This document shows positions 7,706 to 17,663 of a stretch of DNA of 64,000 nucleotides, piece by piece. Location: contig NZ_PDIZ01000001.1 in NCBI RefSeq assembly GCF_002563635.1, positions 1,364,001-1,428,000 on the forward strand. The letters run 5' to 3'. Both the position numbers and the translations under genes were made by a program. The notes beneath the pieces were generated by a model. It saw only the letters and a program-made list of their open reading frames with translations, had not been told where the DNA came from and made no database searches. The stretch is from Bacillus sp. es.036 (GTDB lineage: Bacteria > Bacillota > Bacilli > Bacillales > Guptibacillaceae). Position 1 is the stretch's first letter; each line of letters starts with the position of its first letter.

Positions 7706-9118
7706 TTGGATAAAAAACTTCGGTTTATATTGATTACATTTTTGCTAGGTGTTTTTCTAGGTGCTCTGGACTCAGGCATCGTATCTCCTGCGTTAACGAC
7801 CCTTATAGAAGATCTAGGAATTGACTTAAAATGGACGGTTTGGGTAGTAACGATTTATACGCTCGTCTATGCGGTAAGCATGCCAATTGTAGGGAAACTT
7901 GCTGATTTATTTGGCAGAAAACGAATTTTTCTAACTGGAATTATGTTATTTGCTATTGGTTCTGTAATCGCTGGATTTAGTCAGTCACTTTCCTTTCTTC
8001 TTGTTGGTCGAGCCGTTCAAGCTCTCGGTGGTGGTGGCATTATCCCTATTGCAAATGCCGTAATCGGAAGCAGCTTTCCAAAGGAGAAACGGGGCATGGC
8101 ACTCGGTTTTGTTGGAGCTATGTTTGGAATAGCGACGATTCTTGGACCAAATGTAGGAGGTTTTTTCGTTGCTCAGTTTAGTTGGAGATGGATATTCTTC
8201 ATTAACGTCCCTATTGCACTTATTATCATCATAATGGGCTTAAAACTTCCCGATGATCGAAAAGAGACAAAAAAACCTTCACTTGATTGGGGCGGAGCAG
8301 GTGTATTATCTTTTGTTATCATAAGTCTTCTACTTGGATTAACGAATCTCGATACGAATGAATTTGTGCAATCGATCCAATCGCTCATGGTTTGGCCGCT
8401 TTTACTAATTAGTGTTGTTTTTATTTATCCACTTATTCGAGTGGAAAAAGCTGCAAAAGACCCGATTCTTAAATTAAGTTACTTTAAAGACCGCAATATC
8501 GTGTTAGCTTTACTCATTTCAATGATTACAGGTATTGGCATTATTAGTATGATTTTTGTTCCTTCATTCTCAGAAATCATATTATTGCTTTCAAGAGGTC
8601 AAGGTGGGTACGTTATGACAATTCTGGCAGTAGCATCTGGTTTTGCTGCTCCTATAGGTGGAGTGCTTCTCGACAAGTGGGGAGCAAAACAAGTTGTATT
8701 ACTTGGCTTTTCATTAAGTCTTCTTGGTTCACTTTCCTTTGTTTATATAGCAGATGGATGGATCACACTATCTCTCGGGATGATTCTGTCTGGTATAGGT
8801 ATAGGATTCACTATGGGAACACCATTAAATTATATTATTCTTGAGCTAACACCTGATCATGAAGCAGGATCAGCTCTATCTCTCGTAAGTTTGTTTAGAT
8901 CGGTAGGTACTTCACTTGGCCCTGTTATTCTTGCTGGTTTTATCGCTATGTCAGGAGTAACATTTAGCGGAAGCAAAATGTCTGAAGCGATCAGAGATGT
9001 TATTTTATCCGGCTATCAACATATGTACCTTGCTGCCTCCGTTATTTTCTTGATTGGTCTTATACTCGGAGTCTTTCTGAAAATGCCTCCCAAGTCTTCC
9101 GAGGTTCAAAGTTCATAG
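7706..9118 (+). CDS. MFS multidrug exporter, DHA2 (EmrB/QacA) 14-TM type
   Basis: A proton-driven drug exporter of the inner membrane, about 470 residues with 14 predicted hydrophobic helices. Motif A of the MFS is seen as GKLADLFGRKRIF, and GALDSGIVSPAL in TM1 is typical of DHA2 proteins. The start is uncertain: TTG 7706 lies 9 nt after AAAGGGG and gives the usual MDKKLRFILI beginning; in-frame ATGs at 7697 and 7682 lie inside or before that RBS. The gene stands alone with its own terminator. Substrates are unknown. Confidence 0.87.
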   Translation: MDKKLRFILITFLLGVFLGALDSGIVSPALTTLIEDLGIDLKWTVWVVTIYTLVYAVSMPIVGKLADLFGRKRIFLTGIMLFAIGSVIAGFSQSLSFLLVGRAVQALGGGGIIPIANAVIGSSFPKEKRGMALGFVGAMFGIATILGPNVGGFFVAQFSWRWIFFINVPIALIIIIMGLKLPDDRKETKKPSLDWGGAGVLSFVIISLLLGLTNLDTNEFVQSIQSLMVWPLLLISVVFIYPLIRVEKAAKDPILKLSYFKDRNIVLALLISMITGIGIISMIFVPSFSEIILLLSRGQGGYVMTILAVASGFAAPIGGVLLDKWGAKQVVLLGFSLSLLGSLSFVYIADGWITLSLGMILSGIGIGFTMGTPLNYIILELTPDHEAGSALSLVSLFRSVGTSLGPVILAGFIAMSGVTFSGSKMSEAIRDVILSGYQHMYLAASVIFLIGLILGVFLKMPPKSSEVQSS

Positions 9119-9166
9119 TAAATGGTAAATTCGCAAGATTTTTTCCTTCATTAAAATAGCTTACAA

Positions 9167-9208
9167 AAAGCCAGATCTGAACACGTATGCTCGATCTGGC
9201 TTTTTTTA
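9167..9208. terminator. Bidirectional terminator between the MFS gene and gltC
   Basis: AAGCCAGATC pairs with GATCTGGCTT around a 15-nt loop, with T7 on the plus side and A-rich sequence on the left. It overlaps the gltC stop codon. Confidence 0.88.
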
Positions 9209-10111
9209 TTGCCCAAACCTGTTAAGAACTTCATAGAAGTGTTTAAGAAATTCGAAAAACTTTCTTTCTGAAGGGGCTAGTTCTCTTCCTTGAGGAATAA
9301 TGACGCCCACAGTTCTTGTCACGTTGGGCTCTGATAATTCAATTTTTACTGTTTCACCAGGCAACTGTTCTGAGAGTGTTATTTCAGGTAAGAGACTTAC
9401 ACCTAATCCTGCTGCTACAAGCCCCTTAATTGTATCAATGTCTTCCCCTTCAAATGCAATTCGAGGTTTAAAACCAACCTGCTGACATGCTGATGTAACT
9501 AGATGATGAAGCGCATATCCTGAACGAAATAAAACAAACGGTTCATTCTTCAATTGTCCTAGTCTCAACATTGGATAATCTGCTAACTCGTGTGAGATTG
9601 GTAGAAGAGCGAGTAGTTTTTCAGTGAAAAAGATGTGGCCTTCAACATCTGTTCGATCTTTTGGTACTGGAGATACGAAGGCAATATCGATTTCTCCTTT
9701 GCTGACAGCGTCCGTCAGATCTTGCACAGATCCTTGCCTTAATTGAAATCCAACGCTTGGATGCTCTTTACGAAATGCTGATATAACAGTAGGTAGCGTT
9801 TTGGCGGCTAAACTGTTCGGAAAGCCGATGCGGATTGTTCCGGTGTCTGGATTTAGAAATTCGTAGACTGCTTGTCTCGCACGTTCAATTTCTGAAATGG
9901 CCGTCTCGGCGTGATCCATAAATATTTGTCCAACTTGAGTTAACTTTACGTTTCTCCCTTCCCGAATAAATAATTGCACGCCAAGTTCCGATTCAAGATT
10001 GGCAATTTGTCGACTTACAGCTGATTGAGCAACATGAAGAGAAGTAGCTGCTGCTGTAACATGTTCTCTTTTTGCAACTTCCATAAAATAATATAACTGC
10101 CTAAGTTCCAT
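9206..10111 (-). CDS. gltC: LysR-family transcriptional regulator GltC
   Basis: An activator of glutamate synthase genes that responds to 2-oxoglutarate and glutamate. The 301-residue LysR protein starts MELRQLYYFMEVAKREHV, very like B. subtilis GltC, with the winged-helix recognition segment in HVAQSAVSRQIANLESELG and a periplasmic-binding-like effector domain from about residue 90. I choose the ATG at 10111, 11 nt after AAGGGAG on the minus strand, over the upstream in-frame ATG at 10138. It is transcribed divergently from gltA, the classical arrangement for a LysR regulator and its target. Confidence 0.93.
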   Translation of the reverse strand: MELRQLYYFMEVAKREHVTAAATSLHVAQSAVSRQIANLESELGVQLFIREGRNVKLTQVGQIFMDHAETAISEIERARQAVYEFLNPDTGTIRIGFPNSLAAKTLPTVISAFRKEHPSVGFQLRQGSVQDLTDAVSKGEIDIAFVSPVPKDRTDVEGHIFFTEKLLALLPISHELADYPMLRLGQLKNEPFVLFRSGYALHHLVTSACQQVGFKPRIAFEGEDIDTIKGLVAAGLGVSLLPEITLSEQLPGETVKIELSEPNVTRTVGVIIPQGRELAPSERKFFEFLKHFYEVLNRFGQ

Positions 10112-10146
10112 AAAAAAGCAATCTCCCTTATAATTCATATCAATAA

Positions 10147-10213
10147 TAGATCAATTATATCTAAATTATATATTGGAAGCATTGGTTAAAGCAATGTACA
10201 ATGAGTGTAGAAT
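10147..10213. promoter_or_regulatory. gltC-gltA divergent control region with putative GltC box and gltA promoter
   Basis: TAGAT-N7-ATCTA (10147-10163) is a dyad with the T-N11-A form of LysR operators and lies between the divergent genes. A gltA promoter is proposed as TTGGAA (10173-10178), an 18-bp spacer and TACAAT (10197-10202). A second possible -10, TAGAAT, is at 10208-10213. Assignment to GltC rests on position and shape only. Confidence 0.6.
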
Positions 10214-10288
10214 ATTTAAACAATTTCGACGTTATGGCGTTAAAGCGAGAAACCATAATGAATTGGGATAAGAGCGAGGAGTGGGAAT

Positions 10289-13200
10289 ATGGACAGAACA
10301 AACTTTCCAGAGAAACAGGGATTATATGATCCAATTCATGAGCATGACGCTTGTGGCATCGGACTGATTGCTAATATAAATAATGTACCAGCGCATGACA
10401 TTATTGAAAAGGGAGTCTATATGCTACGCCAGCTAGATCATCGCGGAGGGCAGGGAAGCGATCCTGACACGGGTGACGGTGCGGGCATTATGCTACAGAT
10501 TCCACACGAATTTTTCCAGAAGAATTCTGGGTTTAACCTCCCGAATAAAGGGGAGTACGGTGTTGGAATGATGTTCCTACCCGTTGATAACCAGCTGAGA
10601 CAGCGCGCAAAACAAATTGTTGAAAAAGCAATCGAGGAAGCAGGCCAAGAATTTATTGGCTGGAGAACAGTTCCTGTAGATGAAACAACAATTGGAGAAG
10701 CTGCATGTATTGCTCAGCCTGTCATTCGACAGGTCTTTATTAAGAAAAGCGATATTTCTGCTGAAGAATTTGAACGTAAATTGTACGTCATTCGTAAAAA
10801 AGCCGAAAAACAAGTATCTCAAGATTCACAGCTATCAAAGACAAAGTATTACGCAGCTAGTTTCTCAAAAGATACGATTGTTTATAAAGGAATGCTTACA
10901 CCAGAACAGCTTGATCAATTTTATTTGGATTTAAAAGATCCAAGTTTTAAATCTGCTTTTTCGATGGTACATTCACGTTTCAGTACAAATACTTTTCCTA
11001 GTTGGGATCGGGCCCATCCAAACCGCTACCTCATTCATAATGGAGAGATTAATACGCTTCGAGGGAATGTAAACTGGATGAGAGCAAGAGAAGGGGCTCT
11101 TCAATCAGATGTATTTGGAGATGATATGAAAGACATTGCTCCAATCGTACGACCAAATGGGAGTGATTCTTCCTCGTTAGATAACTGTCTTGAATTTTTG
11201 AATCTTTCAGGTCGTTCACTACCCCATGCGGCAATGATGATGATACCAGAACCGTGGGATCGTGATGCAACGATGCTTGATCCTAAGAAAGCTTTCTACG
11301 AGTATCATAGTACGTTAATGGAACCATGGGACGGACCGACAGCGATCGCGTTTACGAACGGTCGTCAAATCGGAGCGATGCTTGATCGAAATGGTCTGCG
11401 TCCTGCTCGATATGTGATCACAAACGATGATACATTTATTCTTTCATCCGAAGTTGGAGTTATTGAAATTGATGAAGAAAAGATAGCTGAGAAAGGTCGC
11501 TTAAGCCCTGGCAAAATGCTTCTTTTAGATCTTGAGGAAAAGCGACTTGTATATGATGAAGAGATTAAAACACAAATCGCAACAGACAAACCGTACCGCA
11601 AATGGTTAGATGAAAATTTAATGAGCTTGTCTCCTGAAGCAAGTAAAACGAGAGAAATTGATGAGAAAGAGCTCATTAAAACGCAAAGAGCCTTCGGTTA
11701 CACATATGAAGAGTTAACGAAGAATATTGCTCCAATGGTAACAGAGAAGAAAGATCCAATTGGCTCAATGGGGAACGATGTCCCGCTTGCTGTTCTTTCT
11801 GAGCGACCACAGCTATTGTTTAACTACTTTAAGCAACTGTTTGCTCAAGTTACGAATCCACCGATCGATTCCATTCGTGAAGAATCGGTTACTTCAACAA
11901 TGACGCTGCTTGGACCAGAGGGAAACTTGCTTGAAACGGATCCAGGAAGTGCTAGAAGAATTCGACTTGAAACACCGATTCTTACTGATAGTCGTTTTGA
12001 AGCGATTAAAGCATTAAATGAAGAGGATTTTCATCCTGAAACATTAAGTTTGCTGTTCGATGCAGCTCGTGGTGAAACGGAAATGGAACATGCTTTACTT
12101 GCCTTGTTCCGAAAAGCTGATCGTGCCATTAAAAACGGGAAAAGCATTCTTGTTCTTTCAGATTCAGGGGTGAACCGCGATAAAGCAGCGATTCCATCAT
12201 TACTTGCTTTGAGTGGTCTTCATCATCACTTAATTAAGAGAGAAACTCGAACGAAAGTAAGTTTAATTGTTGAATCAGGTGAGGCTAGAGATGTTCATCA
12301 GTTTGCCATGCTAATTGGCTATGGTGCTGACGCTATTTACCCATATGCCGCTTACGATTCAATTGATCAGATGATTTTGGACGGCACCATTGAAGGATTT
12401 ACGTTCGATGATGCGATTGGAAATTACATTGAGGCTGCCACAACAGGTATCGTTAAAGTGATGTCGAAAATGGGTATTTCGACTATTCAAAGCTATCGCG
12501 GGGCTCAAATCTTTGAAGCAATCGGGGTAAGCAACGAAGTGATTGATCGTTATTTTGCTGGCACCGCCTCACAAATTGACGGCATTCCAATCGATATTAT
12601 TGCGACAGAAACGCTGATGAGACACCATTTTGCTTATCATGATTCCGAATATAGTGATTTAACTCTGGAAACAGGAAGTGAACTTCAGTGGAGGAATGGA
12701 GGAGAGCATCACTCATTCAATCCGAAAACAATTCATACCCTACAACACGCTGCTAGAAGTAATAATTATGAACTATATAAAAAATTCTCTGGAATGGCTC
12801 TTGAAGAGAATTTAACTTATCTTAGACAGGCGATTGATTTTGGCTCAAAAGAAGCGATTTCAATTGATGAGGTTGAAAGTATTGAATCCATTACACGTCG
12901 GTTTAAGACAGGTGCAATGAGTTACGGCGCTCTAAGTGGTGAGGCTCACGAAGCTCTTGCGATTGCAATGAACCGCATTGGAGGACGGAGTAATAGCGGT
13001 GAAGGTGGAGAAGATCCTTCTCGCTTTACGCCAGATGAAAATGGGGATCTTCGTCGAAGTGCGATTAAACAGGTAGCCTCAGGTCGTTTCGGCGTATCAA
13101 GCTATTACTTAAGCAATGCAGATGAAATACAAATTAAAATGGCGCAAGGTGCCAAGCCGGGTGAAGGCGGTCAGTTACCTGGTAAGAAAGTATATCCGTG

Positions 13201-14878
13201 GATCGCCGAAGTTCGTGGATCGACGCCAGGAGTCGGTTTGATTTCACCACCACCACACCATGATATTTATTCAATTGAGGATCTTGCCCAACTCATCCAT
13301 GATTTGAAGAATGCAAATCCATCTGCACGAATTAACGTAAAGCTCGTTTCAAAAGCAGGCGTTGGTACGATTGCTGCAGGAGTAGCAAAAGGGCTGGCAG
13401 ATGTTATTCTCATTAGCGGATATGAGGGTGGAACAGGAGCATCGCCAAGAACGAGTATTAAACACGCGGGTCTTCCATGGGAACTTGGTTTAGCTGAAAC
13501 GCATCAAACGCTCGTATTGAATGATCTTCGTGATCGCGTGGTTCTTGAAGCGGATGGAAAAATGATGACCGGTCGTGATGTTGTAATGGCAGCCATTCTT
13601 GGCGCAGAAGAATTTGGATTTTCAACTGCACCTCTTGTTGTTCTTGGATGTATTTTAATGAGAGCTTGTCATTTAGATACATGTCCAGTTGGTGTAGCAA
13701 CTCAAAATCCTGAACTTCGCAAGAAATTTATGGGTAACCCTGATCATGTGGTTAATTATATGCAGTTTATTGCTCAAGAAGTGCGAGAAATCATGGCTGA
13801 ACTTGGATTTAGAACAATTGAAGAAATGATTGGTCGTACCGATGTACTGAAAGTTAGTCGTCGTACAAAAGACCATTGGAAAGCAAGATATCTTGATCTT
13901 AAACCACTTCTTTATCAGCCGCATGTATCCGATGAAGTCGGTAGATTCAACCAGCGGCAGCAGGATCATAAACTAGATGCTGCGCTTGATAATACGTCAA
14001 TCATACCTGCAGCACTTGGAGCGCTTGAGGAGCAAAAACCTTTTGAAGGCTCTTACGTTATTCGCAATACAAACCGTGTTGCTGGTGCGCTATTAGGACA
14101 TGAGATTACGAAGCGATATGGTGCTGATGGACTTCCAGAAGATATGATTCGCCTGCATTTTAAAGGGTCTGCTGGTCAAAGTTTCGGAGCATTTGTACCT
14201 AATGGGGTGACAATGCAGTTAGAAGGCGATGCAAACGACTATGTTGGAAAAGGATTATCAGGCGGGAAACTCATTATTCATCCTTCCGCTAAAGCAGGGT
14301 TTGCTAGAGACGAAAATACAATCGTTGGTAACGTTGCTTTTTATGGAGCAACTTCAGGTGAAGCATATATCAGTGGGCTTGCAGGAGAGCGTTTCTGTGT
14401 AAGAAACAGTGGTGCAAAAGCGGTTGTAGAAGGAATTGGCGACAATGGATGTGAATACATGACGGGTGGCCGGGTCGTTGTGCTTGGTGAGACAGGAAAG
14501 AACTTTGCAGCCGGTATGTCTGGAGGAATTGCATACGTTCTATCAGATGATCAAGAAGCATTTAAACGCAATGTTAATGCTGAAATGGTCCATGTTGAAA
14601 CATTGAGCAACTATGAAGAGATTCTTGAAGTAAAGCATATGATTCAACAGCATGCTTACTTTACTGATAGTCCAAAAGCCATTCGTTTTATTCAAAACTG
14701 GAATGAAGTTGTAGGGAAGATCGTGAAGATAATTCCTAAAGAATTTAAGAGAATTACAGAATCGTTAGAAGAGCTTAAAGAACAAGGATACAAAGACGAT
14801 GACGCAGCATATGAAGTGTTCCAACAGGCAAAGAACGGTGAAGTAAAGCCACGTAAAAGTGATCTGGAGCCGGTATAA
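10289..14878 (+). CDS. gltA: Glutamate synthase (NADPH) large subunit
   Basis: Transfers glutamine amide nitrogen to 2-oxoglutarate, giving two glutamates. The 1529-residue protein has the full family layout: a short propeptide ending HEHDA, then nucleophile Cys22 in CGIG (type 2 glutaminase), the glutaminase domain to about residue 430, a central domain, the FMN/2-oxoglutarate domain around residues 860-1250 (SGEGGEDPSRF; SGYEGGTGASP), the 3Fe-4S cysteines in CHLDTCPVGVATQNP, and the C-terminal beta-helix rich in Gly. RBS GAGGAGTGG precedes the ATG. It forms an operon with gltB, 14 nt downstream, and is probably activated by the divergent gltC. Confidence 0.98.
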   Translation: MDRTNFPEKQGLYDPIHEHDACGIGLIANINNVPAHDIIEKGVYMLRQLDHRGGQGSDPDTGDGAGIMLQIPHEFFQKNSGFNLPNKGEYGVGMMFLPVDNQLRQRAKQIVEKAIEEAGQEFIGWRTVPVDETTIGEAACIAQPVIRQVFIKKSDISAEEFERKLYVIRKKAEKQVSQDSQLSKTKYYAASFSKDTIVYKGMLTPEQLDQFYLDLKDPSFKSAFSMVHSRFSTNTFPSWDRAHPNRYLIHNGEINTLRGNVNWMRAREGALQSDVFGDDMKDIAPIVRPNGSDSSSLDNCLEFLNLSGRSLPHAAMMMIPEPWDRDATMLDPKKAFYEYHSTLMEPWDGPTAIAFTNGRQIGAMLDRNGLRPARYVITNDDTFILSSEVGVIEIDEEKIAEKGRLSPGKMLLLDLEEKRLVYDEEIKTQIATDKPYRKWLDENLMSLSPEASKTREIDEKELIKTQRAFGYTYEELTKNIAPMVTEKKDPIGSMGNDVPLAVLSERPQLLFNYFKQLFAQVTNPPIDSIREESVTSTMTLLGPEGNLLETDPGSARRIRLETPILTDSRFEAIKALNEEDFHPETLSLLFDAARGETEMEHALLALFRKADRAIKNGKSILVLSDSGVNRDKAAIPSLLALSGLHHHLIKRETRTKVSLIVESGEARDVHQFAMLIGYGADAIYPYAAYDSIDQMILDGTIEGFTFDDAIGNYIEAATTGIVKVMSKMGISTIQSYRGAQIFEAIGVSNEVIDRYFAGTASQIDGIPIDIIATETLMRHHFAYHDSEYSDLTLETGSELQWRNGGEHHSFNPKTIHTLQHAARSNNYELYKKFSGMALEENLTYLRQAIDFGSKEAISIDEVESIESITRRFKTGAMSYGALSGEAHEALAIAMNRIGGRSNSGEGGEDPSRFTPDENGDLRRSAIKQVASGRFGVSSYYLSNADEIQIKMAQGAKPGEGGQLPGKKVYPWIAEVRGSTPGVGLISPPPHHDIYSIEDLAQLIHDLKNANPSARINVKLVSKAGVGTIAAGVAKGLADVILISGYEGGTGASPRTSIKHAGLPWELGLAETHQTLVLNDLRDRVVLEADGKMMTGRDVVMAAILGAEEFGFSTAPLVVLGCILMRACHLDTCPVGVATQNPELRKKFMGNPDHVVNYMQFIAQEVREIMAELGFRTIEEMIGRTDVLKVSRRTKDHWKARYLDLKPLLYQPHVSDEVGRFNQRQQDHKLDAALDNTSIIPAALGALEEQKPFEGSYVIRNTNRVAGALLGHEITKRYGADGLPEDMIRLHFKGSAGQSFGAFVPNGVTMQLEGDANDYVGKGLSGGKLIIHPSAKAGFARDENTIVGNVAFYGATSGEAYISGLAGERFCVRNSGAKAVVEGIGDNGCEYMTGGRVVVLGETGKNFAAGMSGGIAYVLSDDQEAFKRNVNAEMVHVETLSNYEEILEVKHMIQQHAYFTDSPKAIRFIQNWNEVVGKIVKIIPKEFKRITESLEELKEQGYKDDDAAYEVFQQAKNGEVKPRKSDLEPV

Positions 14879-14892
14879 GGGGAGGTATTCGA

Positions 14893-16377
14893 TTGGGTAA
14901 GCCAACAGGATTTTTAGACTATCCTAGAGAAAAAGCACGTGAAAGAGATCTATCAACACGACTGAAAGATTGGGGAGAATACCAACTTCCTCAATCTGAA
15001 GAAAACTTAAAAACTCAGGGGGCACGCTGCATGGATTGCGGCACGCCCTTCTGCCACTCAGGAATAGAATTAAATGGTAGTGCATCAGGTTGTCCACTCT
15101 ATAACCTTATTCCAGAATGGAATCATCTTGTTTATCAAGGGAAATGGAAAGATGCCCTCGATCGCCTGCTTAAAACAAATAATTTTCCTGAATTCACTGG
15201 CAGAGTATGCCCTGCGCCATGCGAAGGTGCCTGCGTAGCAGCGATTCCTGATGATGCAGTTGCGATTAAAAGCATTGAAAAAGAAATTATTGACCGCGGT
15301 TTTGCGGAAGGATGGATGACACCTCAGCCTCCTAAAAATCGTACGGGGAAAAAGATTGCGATCGTGGGATCAGGTCCCGCAGGGTTGGCTGCCGCTGATC
15401 AGCTGAATAAAGCAGGACACTCCGTAACAGTATATGAACGTGATGATCGTATTGGCGGTTTATTGATGTACGGCATTCCTAACATGAAACTAGATAAAGA
15501 GTTGGTGGAGCGCCGTGTAAAACTTCTTGCTGATGAGGGCGTAACTTTTGTTACGAATACAGAAATCGGTAAAGATGTGACACAAGCTGAGCTTCGTGAT
15601 GAACATGATGCGGTGATTCTTTGTACGGGAGCTCAAAAGCACCGTGACCTTCCAATTGAAGGACGTAAGCTTGGAGGAATCCATTATGCAATGGATTACT
15701 TAAAGCAAAACACAAAGAGCTTGTTAGATTCGGAGCTTCAAGATAAGAAGTATGTTTCAGCAGAAGGAAAAAATGTTATTGTAATTGGTGGTGGAGATAC
15801 AGGGGCGGACTGTGTTGCTACAGCACTTAGACACGGATGCAAAAGTGTCCACCAATTTGGTAAACATCCGCAGCTAACAGCAGATCGAATGATCGATAAC
15901 CCTTGGCCAGAATTCCCGAAAGTTTTTACTCTTGATTATGCTTATGAAGAGGCTCAAGCAGAGTACGGTGAAGACCCTCGTCAATATTCCATCATGACGA
16001 AAAAATTCGTTGGTGATGAGAATGGTAAAGTAAAAGAGCTACACACGGTTACGATCGAAAAACATGTTGATAAAAGAGGGAATGTGTTCATGAAAGAACT
16101 TCCTGGAACAGAACAAGTTTGGCCAGTTGAACTTGTCTTAATTGCAATTGGATTTACTGGACCTGAGGAAGGTGTTCTTGAGCATTTTGAAGTCGATCAA
16201 GATAACCGTAAGCGCGCGAAGGCAGAATTTGAAGATTACCGTACGAATGTAGACGGTGTGTTTGCAGCGGGTGATGTTCGTAGAGGACAGAGCCTCATCG
16301 TATGGGCAATCAATGAAGGACGCGGAGTAGCTCGTGAAACGGATCGCTATTTAATGAACAAAACGGTTATGCCTTAA
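14893..16377 (+). CDS. gltB: Glutamate synthase (NADPH) small subunit
   Basis: The electron-input subunit: it passes electrons from NADPH through FAD and Fe-S clusters to the large subunit. It has 494 residues. The N-terminal Fe-S cysteines are in [23 protein letters not shown] and [10 protein letters not shown]. The FAD-binding [13 protein letters not shown] is near residue 155 and the NADPH-binding GGGDTGADC near residue 297; the C terminus has [16 protein letters not shown]. The start is TTG 14893, 8 nt after GGGGAGG, confirmed by the N-terminal [10 protein letters not shown] typical of the family. Confidence 0.97.
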   Translation: MGKPTGFLDYPREKARERDLSTRLKDWGEYQLPQSEENLKTQGARCMDCGTPFCHSGIELNGSASGCPLYNLIPEWNHLVYQGKWKDALDRLLKTNNFPEFTGRVCPAPCEGACVAAIPDDAVAIKSIEKEIIDRGFAEGWMTPQPPKNRTGKKIAIVGSGPAGLAAADQLNKAGHSVTVYERDDRIGGLLMYGIPNMKLDKELVERRVKLLADEGVTFVTNTEIGKDVTQAELRDEHDAVILCTGAQKHRDLPIEGRKLGGIHYAMDYLKQNTKSLLDSELQDKKYVSAEGKNVIVIGGGDTGADCVATALRHGCKSVHQFGKHPQLTADRMIDNPWPEFPKVFTLDYAYEEAQAEYGEDPRQYSIMTKKFVGDENGKVKELHTVTIEKHVDKRGNVFMKELPGTEQVWPVELVLIAIGFTGPEEGVLEHFEVDQDNRKRAKAEFEDYRTNVDGVFAAGDVRRGQSLIVWAINEGRGVARETDRYLMNKTVMP

Positions 16378-16382
16378 TAACA

Positions 16383-16410
16383 AGAAAAGCACTCCAGTGG
16401 AGTGCTTTTC
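16383..16410. terminator. Terminator between gltB and the convergent small toxin gene
   Basis: GAAAAGCACTCC pairs with GGAGTGCTTTTC around a 3-nt loop. The palindromic A/T flanks let it work for both strands. Confidence 0.9.
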
Positions 16411-16416
16411 GGTTTG

Positions 16417-16506
16417 TTACGAAGAACGATCTTTCGTGTGGATGATGGCGAGCACAAGAGCGGAAAAGCTGACCATTAATGATAGGGCCTCAAATACGCT
16501 AAGCAT
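16417..16506 (-). CDS. Putative holin-like toxin (Hol_Tox family), 29 residues
   Basis: On the minus strand a 29-residue peptide, MLSVFEALSLMVSFSALVLA followed by IIHTKDRSS, starts at 16506, preceded by AAAGGAGTG. It has one membrane-spanning helix and a short charged tail, and its first half follows the M-x-x-F-E-A-(I/L)-S-L-M-(I/V)-S-F pattern of the Bacillales putative holin-like toxins, relatives of type I toxins such as TxpA and BsrG. It shares a bidirectional terminator with gltB. Type I systems need an antisense RNA; I could not identify a convincing antitoxin promoter. Confidence 0.75.
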   Translation of the reverse strand: MLSVFEALSLMVSFSALVLAIIHTKDRSS

Positions 16507-16573
16507 CACATCACTCCTTTACAAATAGAATGTCACTTTCAGGGGTTGTCCTATACGCAAAAAAGCGAAGTAT

Positions 16574-16630
16574 TTGACAGAATGTCTGGAATCAAATACA
16601 CTTAAATCAAATATCTCGAATTAAAGATAT
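16574..16630 (+). promoter_or_regulatory. mhqO promoter with MhqR-type operator
   Basis: TTGACA (16574-16579), a 17-bp spacer and TACACT (16597-16602) form a strong sigma-A promoter. The dyad ATATCTCGAATTAAAGATAT at 16611-16630 sits over the expected start site and matches the known MhqR box (TATCTCGAAT-type palindrome). MhqR is a MarR-family repressor released by quinones and catechols. Confidence 0.82.
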
Positions 16631-16718
16631 TTATCATTTTCAAATTAGATGATTAAGATAATTGTAATGCGGGAACCTTCTAAAATGGATGTAACAATGA
16701 AAAGGAGACTTATAACTT

Positions 16719-17663
16719 ATGAAGCACACAACAGGAATACACCATATTACAGCAATCGTAGGAAATCCTCAGGAAAATGTCGACTTTTATAGTGGGGTTT
16801 TGGGGCTACGCCTCGTTAAAAAAACAGTGAATTTTGATGACCCAGGAACGTATCATCTTTACTTCGGAAACGAAGAAGGAGCACCAGGTACAATTATGAC
16901 GTTCTTCCCCTGGTCAAACGCTCATGATGGTGAAATTGGTTCTGGCCAAGTAGGCGTAACAAGCTTCGTAGTTCCAACAGGTAGCCTATCATTCTGGAAA
17001 AAACGCCTGGACAAGTTAAATGTAGAAAACGGTGAGATGACTCGCTTTGGTGAGAAGGTTCTTGCTTTTGATGATCCTCATGGCTTGCATCTAGAGCTTG
17101 TTGAACGAGAAGAAGGTGAACCTAATACTTGGAGTTTTGGCGGTGTTAGTACGAAACATGCAATCAAAGGATTTGCCGGTGCAACGCTATTAACAGGAAA
17201 ACCAGATTCAACAATGACGGTTCTTGAAGAAGTTCTCGGTTTTATCCGTGTTGCGGAAGAAGAGGATTTCGTTCGGTTCAAATCAAGTGCTTCTATTGGT
17301 AATACGATCGATGTTAAGAAAACACCAATGGTTTCTGGGAGAATGGGGTCAGGGACAGTCCACCATATTGCATTACGTGCAAATGATTTCAATGATCATG
17401 AGGAATGGAAAAATTTACTCGAGGAAAAAGAGTATGGTCCTACTCCAGTCGTAGATCGTCAATATTTTAATGCCATTTACTTTAGAGAAGAAGGCGGAAT
17501 ACTTTTTGAAATTGCAACAGATCCTCCAGGATTTGCAAAAGATGAAGACCCTGATGAAATGGGGAAAAAGCTTCTTCTACCACCATGGCTTGAGGAAAAG
17601 CGTCCTGAGATTGAACGTGTTTTAGAGCCTGCAAATGCAAGAGTGCTTGAGGGTGACAAATAG
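16719..17663 (+). CDS. mhqO: Ring-cleaving extradiol dioxygenase MhqO
   Basis: A two-domain VOC protein of 314 residues, the B. subtilis MhqO type, thought to open hydroquinone or catechol rings and so remove quinone electrophiles. Each half has a betaalphabetabetabeta VOC module: the first begins TGIHHITAIVG (metal-ligand His) and the second GTVHHIALRA, with the ligand Glu in GILFEIATDPPGF. RBS AAAAGGAG precedes the ATG by 10 nt. It is the first gene of the mhqO-mhqD operon, and the MhqR-type operator upstream fits induction by quinones. Confidence 0.9.
   Translation: MKHTTGIHHITAIVGNPQENVDFYSGVLGLRLVKKTVNFDDPGTYHLYFGNEEGAPGTIMTFFPWSNAHDGEIGSGQVGVTSFVVPTGSLSFWKKRLDKLNVENGEMTRFGEKVLAFDDPHGLHLELVEREEGEPNTWSFGGVSTKHAIKGFAGATLLTGKPDSTMTVLEEVLGFIRVAEEEDFVRFKSSASIGNTIDVKKTPMVSGRMGSGTVHHIALRANDFNDHEEWKNLLEEKEYGPTPVVDRQYFNAIYFREEGGILFEIATDPPGFAKDEDPDEMGKKLLLPPWLEEKRPEIERVLEPANARVLEGDK

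Noticed and set aside
10232-10258. TTATGG/CCATAA inverted repeat in the gltA leader
   Set aside because: Only 6 bp with a 15-nt loop; too weak to claim as a regulator site or attenuator.
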